Assembly (NCBI GenBank): GCA_041916775.1
Contig: JAYRYZ010000042.1
Coordinates: 1 to 11,877, forward strand
Reading direction: 5' to 3'
Source of the DNA: UBA2357 sp041916775
Lineage (GTDB): Bacteria; Pseudomonadota; Gammaproteobacteria; Burkholderiales; Rhodocyclaceae
DNA length: 11,877 nucleotides
Notes under the pieces: model-generated
What the model was told of the DNA's origin: nothing
What the model saw: the letters and a program-made list of their open reading frames with translations, nothing else
Databases searched by the model: none
Made by a program: the position numbers and the translations under genes
Part shown: piece by piece, positions 1-8,156 of the stretch
How positions within the stretch are numbered: the stretch's first letter is position 1
How the letters are laid out: every line of letters starts with the position of its first letter

Positions 1-514
1 CGGCGCTGGCTGGCTGCAGATCGGTGCGGCGCGGCTGATGCTGGCCGACGGGCGCACCGCCACGCGCCGCGCCGCAGAGGACCGCATCGGCGCGCTGGTG
101 CTGTTCGACCTGTGCCTGGATTACGCCGCCACCCCGCGCATCGCGCTTGCGCGTGCCGACCAGTGCGGCAGCGGCGCCTGCGACGCGATGGTCGGCACCT
201 TGCAGAAGGCGGGGCTCGCAGTGAGCGTCATCGACGACGTCGCCGGCATGCTGGCGCTGCGCACCGTCGCGATGCTCGCCAACGAGGCGGCCGACGCGGT
301 GCTCGCCGGCATCGGCTCGGCGGCCGACATCGACACCGCGATGCGCTACGGCACCAACTACCCCAAGGGGCCGCTTGCCTGGGCCGACCAACTCGGCGTG
401 CCCTTCATCGTCCAGGTGCTCGCGAATCTGCGCGCGCACTATGGCGAGGAGCGCTATCGCATCTCGCCGCTACTGCAGCGCAAAAACTACAACGGAGGCA
501 GTTTTCATGAGTGA
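1..514 (+). CDS. paaH: PaaH, 3-hydroxyacyl-CoA dehydrogenase (3' part only)
   Basis: This is the C-terminal 170 residues of a protein whose start lies left of the window; reading is open from base 2 to the TGA at 512-514. The visible part matches the C-terminal helical 3-hydroxyacyl-CoA dehydrogenase domain. It has a segment resembling DVAGMLALRTVAMLANEAAD and then the family signature around YGTNYPKGPLAWADQLG, ending with HYGEERYR as in PaaH proteins. The NAD-binding Rossmann half is outside the window. PaaH oxidises 3-hydroxyadipyl-CoA to 3-oxoadipyl-CoA with NAD+ in the lower phenylacetate pathway, in the cytoplasm (family knowledge). Its last 8 bases overlap the start of paaI, so the two are probably translationally coupled. 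A generic fatty-acid 3-hydroxyacyl-CoA dehydrogenase is possible from this fragment alone, but the neighbours favour PaaH. Confidence 0.9.
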   Translation, partial: GAGWLQIGAARLMLADGRTATRRAAEDRIGALVLFDLCLDYAATPRIALARADQCGSGACDAMVGTLQKAGLAVSVIDDVAGMLALRTVAMLANEAADAVLAGIGSAADIDTAMRYGTNYPKGPLAWADQLGVPFIVQVLANLRAHYGEERYRISPLLQRKNYNGGSFHE

Positions 515-971
515 AGCCGGTTTTCGTGATCTCACCGCGGGGCTGGACCCGCAGACCGTCGCCGAACGCGTGCGCGACGGCATGTTTGCCAACGACCAGG
601 CTTCGCGCGGGCTGGGCATGGAGATCGAGGCGGTCGGCCCCGGCTACGCGAAGATCGCCATGATCGTGCGCGAGGACATGCTCAACGGCTTCCGCATCTG
701 CCATGGCGGTTTCATCACCACGCTCGCGGATTCCGCCTTCGCCTTCTCGTGCAACAGCTATAACGAACAGACCGTGGCGTCCGGGGTGTCGATCGACTTC
801 ATGGCGCCGGGCAAGCCGGGTGACCGGCTCACCGCCGAGGCCAAGGAAGTGTTCGTGGCCGGCCGCACCGGGGTATACGACATCGTCGTCACCAACCAGA
901 AGGGCGACCTGATCGCGGTGATGCGCGGCAAGTCTTACCGCTTGAAGGGTCGGCCGGTGGTCGAGCTCTGA
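507..971 (+). CDS. paaI: PaaI, hydroxyphenylacetyl-CoA/acyl-CoA thioesterase
   Basis: This gene encodes a 154-residue hotdog-fold thioesterase, about the usual length for PaaI. The diagnostic segment CHGGFITTLADSAFAFSCNS covers residues 65-84, with the HGG turn at 66-68 and the conserved catalytic-type aspartate at D75. Start ATG 507 is preceded by GGAGG at 494-498 with 8-nt spacing. An in-frame start farther upstream exists, but it would lie deep inside paaH and lacks family support. PaaI hydrolyses ring-hydroxylated phenylacetyl-CoA and similar dead-end thioesters. It is thought to release CoA when the pathway stalls or when non-metabolisable analogues are activated (established for the E. 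coli enzyme). It acts as a soluble cytoplasmic oligomer. It overlaps paaH by 8 bp and is followed by a 76-bp gap before paaK. Confidence 0.95.
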   Translation: MSEAGFRDLTAGLDPQTVAERVRDGMFANDQASRGLGMEIEAVGPGYAKIAMIVREDMLNGFRICHGGFITTLADSAFAFSCNSYNEQTVASGVSIDFMAPGKPGDRLTAEAKEVFVAGRTGVYDIVVTNQKGDLIAVMRGKSYRLKGRPVVEL

Positions 972-1033
972 ACACCGGTCAGGCGCCGGAATCAAGAATG
1001 ACCCGCGCAGCGGGCAAACCAGAACATTGGGAC

Positions 1034-1040
1034 AGGAGGA
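1034..1040 (+). promoter_or_regulatory. Shine-Dalgarno site fixing the paaK start
   Basis: AGGAGGA lies 7 nt before ATG 1048. It supports ATG 1048 over an in-frame TTG at 1027 that would add seven residues and has no ribosome binding site of its own. Confidence 0.85.
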
Positions 1041-1047
1041 GACAAGC

Positions 1048-2370
<1,323 letters not shown>

Positions 2371-2406
2371 ACCAGGCCCACGCCTGAACCCAGACAGGAG
2401 TCGAAC

Positions 2407-3402
2407 ATGTATACCCAATCACTCAGCATCCCCGACGGCGAAACCAAGGGCCCGAAGAAGGTCGAGAATCCCGAGTACCTCGCCGAGTTCAACGCCAAGA
2501 TCGACGCCGGCGGCTTCATCGAGGCCAAGGACTGGATGCCCGAGGCCTACCGCAAGACGCTGATCCGCCAGATCAGCCAGCACGCCCACAGCGAGATCGT
2601 CGGCATGCTGCCGGAGGGCAACTGGATCACCCGCGCGCCCAGCCTCAAGCGCAAGGCCATCCTGCTCGCCAAGGTGCAGGACGAGGGCGGCCACGGCCTT
2701 TACCTCTACGCCGCCGCCGAGACGCTGGGCGTGTCGCGCGACACCCTCTACGAGGCGCTGCTGTCGGGCAAGGCCAAGTACAGCTCGATCTTCAACTACC
2801 CCACGCTCAACTGGGCGGACATCGGCGTGATCGGCTGGCTGGTCGACGGCGCCGCGATCATGAACCAGATCCCGCTGTGCAAGTGCAGCTACGGCCCCTA
2901 TGCGCGCGCGATGATCCGGGTGTGCAAGGAAGAGTCCTTCCACCAGCGCCAGGGCTACGACCTGCTGCTGACGATGATGCGCGGCACCGAAGAGCAGCGC
3001 GAGATGGTGCAGGACGCGGTGAACCGCTGGTGGTGGCCGTCGATCATGATGTTCGGCCCGCACGACAGCGACAGCGTGCACACCGAGACCACCCGCTGGG
3101 GCATCAAGCGCATCTCCAATGACGACCTGCGCCAGAAGTTCGTCGATGCCACGGTGAAGCAGGCCGAGGTGCTGGGCGTGAGCCTGCCCGATCCTGACCT
3201 GAAGTGGAACGAGGCGCGCGGCCACTACGACTTCGGCCGCATCGACTGGGACGAGTTCTGGAGCGTGGTCGGCGGCAACGGCCAGTGCAACGTCGACCGC
3301 CTCGCCGCGCGCAACAAGGCCTGGGCGGACGGCGCCTGGGTGCGCGAGGCCGCCGTGGCCTACGCCGACAAGCAGGCGGCCCGCCAGCCCGCCGCAGCCT
3401 GA
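2407..3402 (+). CDS. paaA: PaaA, catalytic subunit of phenylacetyl-CoA 1,2-epoxidase
   Basis: This gene encodes 331 residues and is the oxygenase subunit of the bacterial multicomponent monooxygenase PaaABCE. That enzyme converts phenylacetyl-CoA, O2 and NADPH to ring-1,2-epoxyphenylacetyl-CoA. The protein is a ferritin-like diiron helical bundle. Two ExxH carboxylate-bridged iron motifs are visible, EGGH (E93, H96) and ESFH (E176, H179), and E63 in a preceding helix is a further likely ligand. Ligand roles are inferred from the family. The run NRWWWPSIMMFGPHDSDS and the GRIDWDEFW tail are typical of PaaA. ATG 2407 follows AGGAG (2396-2400) by 6 nt. The alanine-rich C-terminal end is short and probably disordered. 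PaaA forms a stable pair with PaaC and the gene opens the paaABCDE block. Confidence 0.98.
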   Translation: MYTQSLSIPDGETKGPKKVENPEYLAEFNAKIDAGGFIEAKDWMPEAYRKTLIRQISQHAHSEIVGMLPEGNWITRAPSLKRKAILLAKVQDEGGHGLYLYAAAETLGVSRDTLYEALLSGKAKYSSIFNYPTLNWADIGVIGWLVDGAAIMNQIPLCKCSYGPYARAMIRVCKEESFHQRQGYDLLLTMMRGTEEQREMVQDAVNRWWWPSIMMFGPHDSDSVHTETTRWGIKRISNDDLRQKFVDATVKQAEVLGVSLPDPDLKWNEARGHYDFGRIDWDEFWSVVGGNGQCNVDRLAARNKAWADGAWVREAAVAYADKQAARQPAAA

Positions 3403-3414
3403 CAACCAACACGA

Positions 3415-3432
3415 CGGGCGGTGCGCCGCCCG
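3415..3432 (+). other. GC hairpin in the paaA-paaB gap
   Basis: CGGGCGG at 3415-3421 pairs perfectly with CCGCCCG at 3426-3432 around a TGCG loop, giving a 7-bp all-GC stem. No T tract follows, so it is not a convincing terminator. It may protect the upstream mRNA end or tune the PaaA:PaaB ratio (inference). Confidence 0.5.
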
Positions 3433-3452
3433 CAACACACCGGAGACAAGAC

Positions 3453-3740
3453 ATGGACAAGAAGGAATGGCCGCTGTGGGAAGTGTTCATCCGCAGCCGC
3501 AATGGTCTGGACCACAAGCACTGCGGCAGCGTGCACGCCCCGGACGCGACGATGGCGCTGCAGGTGGCGCGTGATGTGTACACCCGCCGCCTCGAAGGCG
3601 TGTCGATCTGGGTGGTGAAGGCCTCCGACATCGTCGCGAGTGACCCGGACGCGAAGGCGGAGATGTTCGACCCGGCGGAAGACAAGATCTATCGCCATCC
3701 GACCTTCTACCAGCTGCCCGAAGAAGTGAACCACATGTGA
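3453..3740 (+). CDS. paaB: PaaB, phenylacetyl-CoA epoxidase small subunit
   Basis: This gene encodes 95 residues, the length of characterised PaaB proteins. It begins MDKKEWPLWEVFIRSRNG, a hallmark opening of the family, and carries the DHKHCGSVHAPDATMAL segment. PaaB is a small alpha/beta subunit without a cofactor. It bridges PaaAC heterodimers and is needed for assembly and activity of the epoxidase (family knowledge). ATG 3453 is preceded by GGAG at 3442-3445. The stop codon at 3738-3740 is only 11 bp before the favoured paaC start, so coupled translation is likely. I see no oddities. Confidence 0.97.
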   Translation: MDKKEWPLWEVFIRSRNGLDHKHCGSVHAPDATMALQVARDVYTRRLEGVSIWVVKASDIVASDPDAKAEMFDPAEDKIYRHPTFYQLPEEVNHM

Positions 3741-3742
3741 GG
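3739..3742 (+). promoter_or_regulatory. Shine-Dalgarno site overlapping the paaB stop, for paaC
   Basis: GAGG at 3739-3742 overlaps the paaB stop codon and sits 9 nt before ATG 3752. It favours ATG 3752 over the in-frame GTG 3737 and ATG 3743. Confidence 0.6.
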
Positions 3743-3751
3743 ATGGCCGAG

Positions 3752-4522
3752 ATGACGACCCCTTCTCCGGCCACCCCGGAACACATCGAATACGTGCTGC
3801 GCCTCGGCGACAACGCGCTCATCCTCGGACAGCGCCTGTCCGAGTGGTGCGGCGTCGCCCCGGTCATCGAGGAAGACCTCGCGCTCGCCAACATGGCGCT
3901 CGACCTCATCGGTCAGGCGCGCATGCTGCTCACCCATGCCGGCGCGCTCGAAGGCAAGGGCCGCGACGAGGACCAGTTCGCCTTCCTGCGGGTGGAGCGC
4001 GACTACCGCAACGTCACCCTGATGGAGCTGCCCAACGAGGACTTCGGCCGCACCACGCTGCGCAACTTCTTCGCCAGCGCCTTCAGCCTGCTGCTGTGGG
4101 AGCCGCTGCAGCGCTCGAGCGACGCCGAGCTCGCGGCGATCGCGGCGAAGAGCCTCAAGGAGGCGCGCTACCACCTGAACCATGCGGCGGAATGGACGAT
4201 CCGTCTCGGTGACGGCACCGACGTCTCGCACGGCAAGATGCAGGCCGCGCTCGACTATCTGTGGCCTTACACCGCCGAGCTCTTCGCCGCCAATGCCACC
4301 GACGACGACATCGCCGCCGCCGGCATCGGCCCCGCCTGGAGCAGCCTCGAGGCGGCCTGGGAAGCGAGCGTGCTGCCGGTGCTGAAGGAAGCCACGCTGG
4401 TGGTGCCGGCGCGCACGCCGTTCAAGACCTTCGGCAAGTTCGGCCGCCATTCCGAGCACATGGGCCATCTGCTCGCGATCATGCAGCACATGCAGCGCAC
4501 CTACCCCGGCGCGCAGTGGTAA
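3752..4522 (+). CDS. paaC: PaaC, structural subunit of phenylacetyl-CoA epoxidase
   Basis: This gene encodes 256 residues from ATG 3752, close to the family length of about 250. The N-terminal segment EYVLRLGDNALILGQRLSEW is a PaaC hallmark, followed by DLALANMALDLIGQARMLLTHA and later KEARYHLNHAAEWTIRLGDG. PaaC shares the ferritin-like fold of PaaA but does not hold the active diiron site in characterised enzymes; it stabilises PaaA and helps bind the CoA substrate (family knowledge). In-frame alternatives at GTG 3737 and ATG 3743 would add five or three residues; 3752 is preferred because of its ribosome site. The stop at 4520-4522 is 4 bp before paaD, a tight coupling. Confidence 0.96.
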   Translation: MTTPSPATPEHIEYVLRLGDNALILGQRLSEWCGVAPVIEEDLALANMALDLIGQARMLLTHAGALEGKGRDEDQFAFLRVERDYRNVTLMELPNEDFGRTTLRNFFASAFSLLLWEPLQRSSDAELAAIAAKSLKEARYHLNHAAEWTIRLGDGTDVSHGKMQAALDYLWPYTAELFAANATDDDIAAAGIGPAWSSLEAAWEASVLPVLKEATLVVPARTPFKTFGKFGRHSEHMGHLLAIMQHMQRTYPGAQW

Positions 4523-4526
4523 CGCG

Positions 4527-5021
4527 ATGCTGACCGAAGCGCAGGCCTGGCAGGTGCTCGACGGTGTGCCCGACCCGGAGGTGCCGGTGGTGTCGGTGGT
4601 GGAGCTCGGCATCGTGCGCGAGCTGCACTGCAGCGATGCCGGCGTCACCGTGGTGGTCACGCCCACGTACTCCGGCTGCCCGGCCACCGAGGTGATCGGC
4701 CAGAGCGTGCGCGACGCGCTGCTCGCCGCCGGCGCCGGCCGGGTGGAGATGCAGACGCGGCTCGACCCGGCCTGGACCAGCGACTGGATCGGCCCGGCGG
4801 CGCGCGAGAAGCTGCGCGCCTACGGCATCGTGCCGCCGGAAGGGCGGGCTGCGACGGTCGCGGGGGCGGCGCCGCTGCGCTTCGTGCCCAGGGCGCTCAC
4901 CTGTCCGCGCTGCGGCTCGCGCAACACCGAGCGGCTGTCCGAGTTCGGCTCCACCGCCTGCAAGGCCACCTGGCGCTGCAAGGCGTGCCTGGAGCCCTTC
5001 GAATACTTCAAACCGATCTGA
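4527..5021 (+). CDS. paaD: PaaD, epoxidase maturation factor (DUF59/MIP18 plus zinc-ribbon-like tail)
   Basis: This gene encodes 164 residues in two parts. The N-terminal part is a MIP18/SufT-type (DUF59) domain with DPEVPVVSVVELGIV near residues 14-28 and the conserved YSGCPATEVI holding C51. The C-terminal part is cysteine-rich: C126-x2-C129, then C145, C151 and C154 within STACKATWRCKACLEPF. This pattern suggests a zinc or Fe-S ribbon. PaaD is required for epoxidase activity and is thought to help assemble or insert the Fe-S cluster of PaaE (family knowledge, mechanism partly inferred). No clear Shine-Dalgarno sequence precedes ATG 4527; translation probably depends on ribosomes finishing paaC 4 bp upstream. 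A 43-bp gap leads to paaE. Confidence 0.95.
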   Translation: MLTEAQAWQVLDGVPDPEVPVVSVVELGIVRELHCSDAGVTVVVTPTYSGCPATEVIGQSVRDALLAAGAGRVEMQTRLDPAWTSDWIGPAAREKLRAYGIVPPEGRAATVAGAAPLRFVPRALTCPRCGSRNTERLSEFGSTACKATWRCKACLEPFEYFKPI

Positions 5022-5064
5022 TCCGCACCCTCTCACAACATCCAAGCGGACACGGAGACACACA

Positions 5065-6132
5065 ATGACGCCGAAATTCCATGCCCTGAAGGTCGCCGAA
5101 GTGCGGCGCGAGACCCCGGAGGCGATCAGCCTGCGCTTCGAGGTGCCGGGCGAACTCGCCGAGGACTACCGCTTCATCCAGGGCCAGCACCTCACGCTGA
5201 AGGCCAACATCGGCGGCGAGGAGCTGCGCCGCTCGTATTCGATCTGCGCCGGGGTGGACGACGGCGAACTGCGCGTGGCGATCAAGAAGATCCCCGGCGG
5301 GCGCTTTTCCACCTGGGCCAACGACGCGATCAAGGTCGGCGACGTGTTCGACGTGATGACGCCGGAGGGCCGTTTCCATGTCGAACTCGACCCGAGCCGT
5401 GCGCGCAACTACGTCGCCTTTGCTGCCGGCAGCGGCATCACCCCCATCCTGTCGCTGATCCGTACCACCCTCAAGGCCGAGCCGAAGAGCCGCTTCACCC
5501 TGGTGTACGGCAACCGCCGCCAGGGCAGCGTGATCTTCGCCGAGGCGCTGGAGGAGCTGAAGGACCGCCACATGACGCGTTTCACCCTGTACCACGTGTT
5601 CTCGCGCGAGGAGCAGGAGGTGGAGCTCTTCAACGGCCGGCTCGACCGCGCCCGGGTGGCGCGCTTCCTCGACACCCTGATCCCCGCCGACACCATCGAC
5701 GCCGCCTTCATCTGCGGCCCCGGCGCGATGATCGACGAGGTCGAGGCGGGGCTGCTCGCCGGTGGTGTCGCCGCGGACAACATCCACCTCGAACGCTTCG
5801 GTGTGCCGGATAGTGGTCCCACCCACCATGTCGAACCGGGCGATGCGCCGCAGGCGACGATCACCATCATCGCCGACGGATTGCGCCGCGAGATGGAGTT
5901 CCGCGCCGAGGATCCCTCCATTCTGGACGTGGCCTTGCGTGCCGGCATGGACCTGCCTTACTCCTGCAAGGGTGGGGTATGCTGCACCTGCCGCGCCAAG
6001 GTGCTGGAGGGCAAGGTCCGCATGGACAAGAACTTCACCCTCGAACAGCCCGATGTGGACGCCGGCTACGTGCTTACCTGCCAGGCGCATCCGCTCACCG
6101 ACAAGGTCGTCATCAGCTACGACGACCGCTGA
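5065..6132 (+). CDS. paaE: PaaE, NAD(P)H-dependent flavin/[2Fe-2S] reductase of the epoxidase
   Basis: This 355-residue ferredoxin-NADP reductase-type electron carrier feeds electrons to PaaA. The N-terminal FAD-binding barrel shows the flavin motif RSYS at residues 56-59. The nucleotide-binding domain shows GSGITP at 122-127. The C-terminal plant-type ferredoxin domain has C301-x4-C306-x2-C309 and C339 as the expected [2Fe-2S] ligands. An extra cysteine, C307, sits directly beside C306. The domain order, flavin domain first and ferredoxin last, and the length are those of PaaE. ATG 5065 follows GGAG at 5054-5057 by 7 nt. It is the last epoxidase gene, 49 bp before the TetR regulator. Confidence 0.97.
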   Translation: MTPKFHALKVAEVRRETPEAISLRFEVPGELAEDYRFIQGQHLTLKANIGGEELRRSYSICAGVDDGELRVAIKKIPGGRFSTWANDAIKVGDVFDVMTPEGRFHVELDPSRARNYVAFAAGSGITPILSLIRTTLKAEPKSRFTLVYGNRRQGSVIFAEALEELKDRHMTRFTLYHVFSREEQEVELFNGRLDRARVARFLDTLIPADTIDAAFICGPGAMIDEVEAGLLAGGVAADNIHLERFGVPDSGPTHHVEPGDAPQATITIIADGLRREMEFRAEDPSILDVALRAGMDLPYSCKGGVCCTCRAKVLEGKVRMDKNFTLEQPDVDAGYVLTCQAHPLTDKVVISYDDR

Positions 6133-6181
6133 GCGCAGCTGCAGGCGAAGCGGTCCGGAACATTCGGCGAAGAGCGGGAAC

Positions 6182-6838
6182 ATGGCAAGAGGCAAGGCGG
6201 CGACCTTCGAGGTACAGCGTGGCGCAATCCTGAGATCGGCGGCGGATCTTTTCGCCGAGAAGGGTTATCACAACGCGGCGATGTCCGAGCTCGCGCGTGC
6301 CTGCGAGATCTCCAAGCCGCTGCTGTACCACTACTACCGCGACAAGGATCACATCCTCTTCGACATCGCCGACAGCTACATGGACCAGCTGCTCGCGCTG
6401 GTGGCGAAGGTCGAGGCGCGGGAGCTGGAACCGCAGGCGCATCTCGAGGCCCTGATCGCGCGCTTCCTGGAGGAGTACGAGCACAGTCAGAGCCAGCACA
6501 CGGTGCTGGTGCAGGACGTGAAATACCTGCCGGAGGCGCAGCGCGACATCGTCATCGCCAAGGAACGCAAGGTGGTGGCCGCGTTCGCCGAGGCGATCGA
6601 GGACGTCGAGCCGGGCCTGAAGCGCAAGCACCTCGACAAGCCGGTGGCGATGATCCTGTTCGGCATGATCAACTGGACCTTCACCTGGCTGCGCGCCGAC
6701 GGGCCGCTGTCGTACTCGGACATGGCGCCCGTGGTCACCCAGCTGTTCATGAGCGGGGTGAACGGACTCGCAGCCAAGGTCGGACGCAAGCGGGAAAAGA
6801 AGCAGACGACGCAGACGGCGCACGATGCGACCGTCTGA
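6182..6838 (+). CDS. paaR: TetR-family transcriptional regulator, probable PaaR
   Basis: This 218-residue TetR-type repressor begins MARGKAATFEVQRGAIL. The N-terminal DNA-binding domain spans about residues 12-60, with the helix-turn-helix in MSELARACEISKPLLYHYY (34-52) and the family tyrosines preceding the KD turn. The C-terminal half is a helical ligand-binding and dimer domain (ARFLEEYEHSQ onward), ending in a basic tail KVGRKREKKQ. TetR-type PaaR proteins control paa genes in Thermus and several proteobacteria and are released by phenylacetyl-CoA (established for relatives, inferred here). The ribosome site is weak (GGGA at 6176-6179). Lying co-directionally between paaE and the thiolase, it is probably transcribed with the operon it controls, giving feedback. 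Ligand and operator are not shown by the sequence; another acyl-CoA-sensing TetR is possible. Confidence 0.85.
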   Translation: MARGKAATFEVQRGAILRSAADLFAEKGYHNAAMSELARACEISKPLLYHYYRDKDHILFDIADSYMDQLLALVAKVEARELEPQAHLEALIARFLEEYEHSQSQHTVLVQDVKYLPEAQRDIVIAKERKVVAAFAEAIEDVEPGLKRKHLDKPVAMILFGMINWTFTWLRADGPLSYSDMAPVVTQLFMSGVNGLAAKVGRKREKKQTTQTAHDATV

Positions 6839-6876
6839 GACACGGAACACATGCCGGAAAAATCAAAGGCACATGC

Positions 6877-6883
6877 AGGAGAG
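6877..6883 (+). promoter_or_regulatory. Shine-Dalgarno site fixing the GTG start of the thiolase
   Basis: AGGAGAG lies 6 nt before GTG 6890. The in-frame ATG at 6851 would add 13 poorly conserved-looking residues and would place this strong site inside the coding sequence. Confidence 0.8.
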
Positions 6884-6889
6884 AACAGC

Positions 6890-8092
6890 GTGACCGAAGT
6901 ATTCATCTGTGATGGCATCCGCACCCCGATCGGCCGCTACGGCGGCGCGCTGTCCGGCGTGCGCACCGACGACCTCGCGGCGCTGCCGATCAAGGCGCTG
7001 ATCGCGCGCAACCCGGGTGTGGACTGGGCTGCAGTCGAGGACATCTATTACGGCTGCGCCAACCAGGCGGGCGAGGACAACCGTGACGTCGCACGCATGG
7101 CGGGGCTGCTCGCCGGCCTGCCCATCGATGTGCCGGGCTCCACCCTCAACCGCCTGTGCGGCTCGGGCATGGACGCGATCGGTACTGCCGCGCGCGCGAT
7201 CAAGGCGGGCGAGACCAGCCTCATGATCGCCGGCGGCGTGGAGAGCATGAGCCGTGCGCCCTTCGTGATGGGCAAGGCGGAGTCGGCGTTCTCGCGTAGC
7301 GCAAAGATCGAGGACACCACCATCGGCTGGCGCTTCGTCAATCCGCTCATGAAGGCGAAGTACGGCATCGACTCGATGCCGGAGACGGCCGAGAACGTCG
7401 CCGCCGACTTCAACATCAGCCGCGCTGATCAGGACGCCTTCGCGCTGCGCAGCCAGCAGCGCTACGCCGCTGCAGCCGCACGTGGGTTCTTCGAGGGCGA
7501 GTTGGTGCCGGTCGAGATCGCGCAGAAGAAGGGCGATCCGCTGCGTGTGACGGCCGACGAGCATCCGCGCGCGACCTCGCTGGAGGCGCTCGCGAAGCTG
7601 AAGGGCGTGGTGCGTCCGGATGGCAGCGTCACCGCGGGCAATGCCTCCGGCACCAACGACGGTGCGGTTGCCCTGCTGCTCGCCTCAGAGGCCGCCGCGG
7701 CGCGCCACGGCCTCACCCCGCGCGCGCGCATCGTCGCGATGGCCACGGTCGGCGTCGAGCCGCGCATCATGGGCATCGGCCCGGCGCCGGCGTCGCGCAG
7801 GGTGCTGCAGATCACCGGGCTGCGGCTCGACCAGATGGACGTGATCGAGCTCAACGAGGCCTTCGCCGCGCAGGCGCTGGCGGTCATGCGCCAGCTGGGC
7901 CTGCCCGATGACGCCGCGCAGGTGAACCCCAACGGTGGCGCGATCGCGCTCGGCCATCCGCTCGGCGCCTCGGGCGCGCGCCTGGTGCTGACGGCGCTGC
8001 GCCAGCTCGAAGCCCGTGGCGGGCGCTACGGTCTCGCGACGATGTGCATCGGCGTTGGCCAGGGCATCGCGATGGTGATCGAACGGGTGTAG
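6890..8092 (+). CDS. paaJ: 3-oxoadipyl-CoA / 3-oxo-5,6-didehydrosuberyl-CoA thiolase (PaaJ/PcaF type)
   Basis: With the GTG start at 6890 the protein has 400 residues, matching PaaJ and PcaF proteins. The second residue onward (TEVFICDGIRTPIGRYGGAL) is the family N-terminus. The thiolase catalytic residues are all visible: nucleophile C90 in NRLCGSG, H356 in GGAIALGHPLGASG and C386 in TMCIGVGQG. SRAPFVMGKAESAFSR and the IGWRFVNPLM segment favour the 3-oxoadipyl-CoA group over acetoacetyl-CoA thiolases. It cleaves 3-oxoadipyl-CoA to succinyl-CoA and acetyl-CoA. In the phenylacetate route it also cleaves the C8 3-oxo-dehydrosuberyl-CoA intermediate. The enzyme could equally serve the beta-ketoadipate pathway; the location assigns it to paa. 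It lies 51 bp after paaR, and no terminator is visible after its stop. Confidence 0.94.
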   Translation: MTEVFICDGIRTPIGRYGGALSGVRTDDLAALPIKALIARNPGVDWAAVEDIYYGCANQAGEDNRDVARMAGLLAGLPIDVPGSTLNRLCGSGMDAIGTAARAIKAGETSLMIAGGVESMSRAPFVMGKAESAFSRSAKIEDTTIGWRFVNPLMKAKYGIDSMPETAENVAADFNISRADQDAFALRSQQRYAAAAARGFFEGELVPVEIAQKKGDPLRVTADEHPRATSLEALAKLKGVVRPDGSVTAGNASGTNDGAVALLLASEAAAARHGLTPRARIVAMATVGVEPRIMGIGPAPASRRVLQITGLRLDQMDVIELNEAFAAQALAVMRQLGLPDDAAQVNPNGGAIALGHPLGASGARLVLTALRQLEARGGRYGLATMCIGVGQGIAMVIERV

Positions 8093-8100
8093 CGCGCATC

Positions 8101-8156
8101 GCTACAATTCGTCAATTTTGAATTGATTTGTCAGTGTAGAATTTGCTGAAATTGGC
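8101..8156 (+). promoter_or_regulatory. AT-rich island, probable promoter/operator of the transporter genes
   Basis: Between the thiolase stop and the binding-protein gene the composition drops to 19 G/C in 56 bases, against a strongly GC-rich surrounding. Candidate -10 elements are TAGAAT at 8137-8142 and TACAAT at 8103-8108. Neither has a good -35 at normal spacing, which would fit an activator-dependent or regulated promoter (inference). The palindrome at 8112-8126 overlaps the -35 zone of the second element. Confidence 0.5.
8112..8126. promoter_or_regulatory. Perfect palindrome, candidate operator
   Basis: TCAATT at 8112-8117 and AATTGA at 8121-8126 form a perfect 6-bp inverted repeat with a 3-nt centre TTG. 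Its location between candidate promoter elements suggests a dimeric regulator site. I do not recognise the motif as the site of a named regulator. Confidence 0.4.

Noticed and set aside
112..510. Overlapping plus-strand frames inside paaH and other genes (such as 112-510, 1809-2387, 3844-4212, 5979-6233).
   Set aside because: They are out-of-frame shadows with Arg/Pro/Ala-rich translations and no ribosome site, lying wholly within well-supported genes.
1002..1014. Small inverted repeat CCCGC-GCA-GCGGG in the paaI-paaK gap as a terminator.
   Set aside because: The stem is only 5 bp with a 3-base loop and no T tract, and such repeats are frequent by chance at this GC content.
5022..5050. Inverted repeat TCCGC/GCGGA in the paaD-paaE gap.
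   Set aside because: Five base pairs across a 19-base loop is too weak to support a structure or operator.
5965..5991. Adjacent cysteines in PaaE (C306 and C307) as a possible altered cluster.
   Set aside because: The normal C-x4-C-x2-C ligand pattern is intact with C301, C306, C309 and C339; the extra cysteine is a tolerated neighbour.
8112..8130. The AT-rich palindrome as a rho-independent terminator of the paa operon.
   Set aside because: The stem is 6 bp of mostly A/T pairs and the following T stretch is very short, so it would not form a stable terminator.
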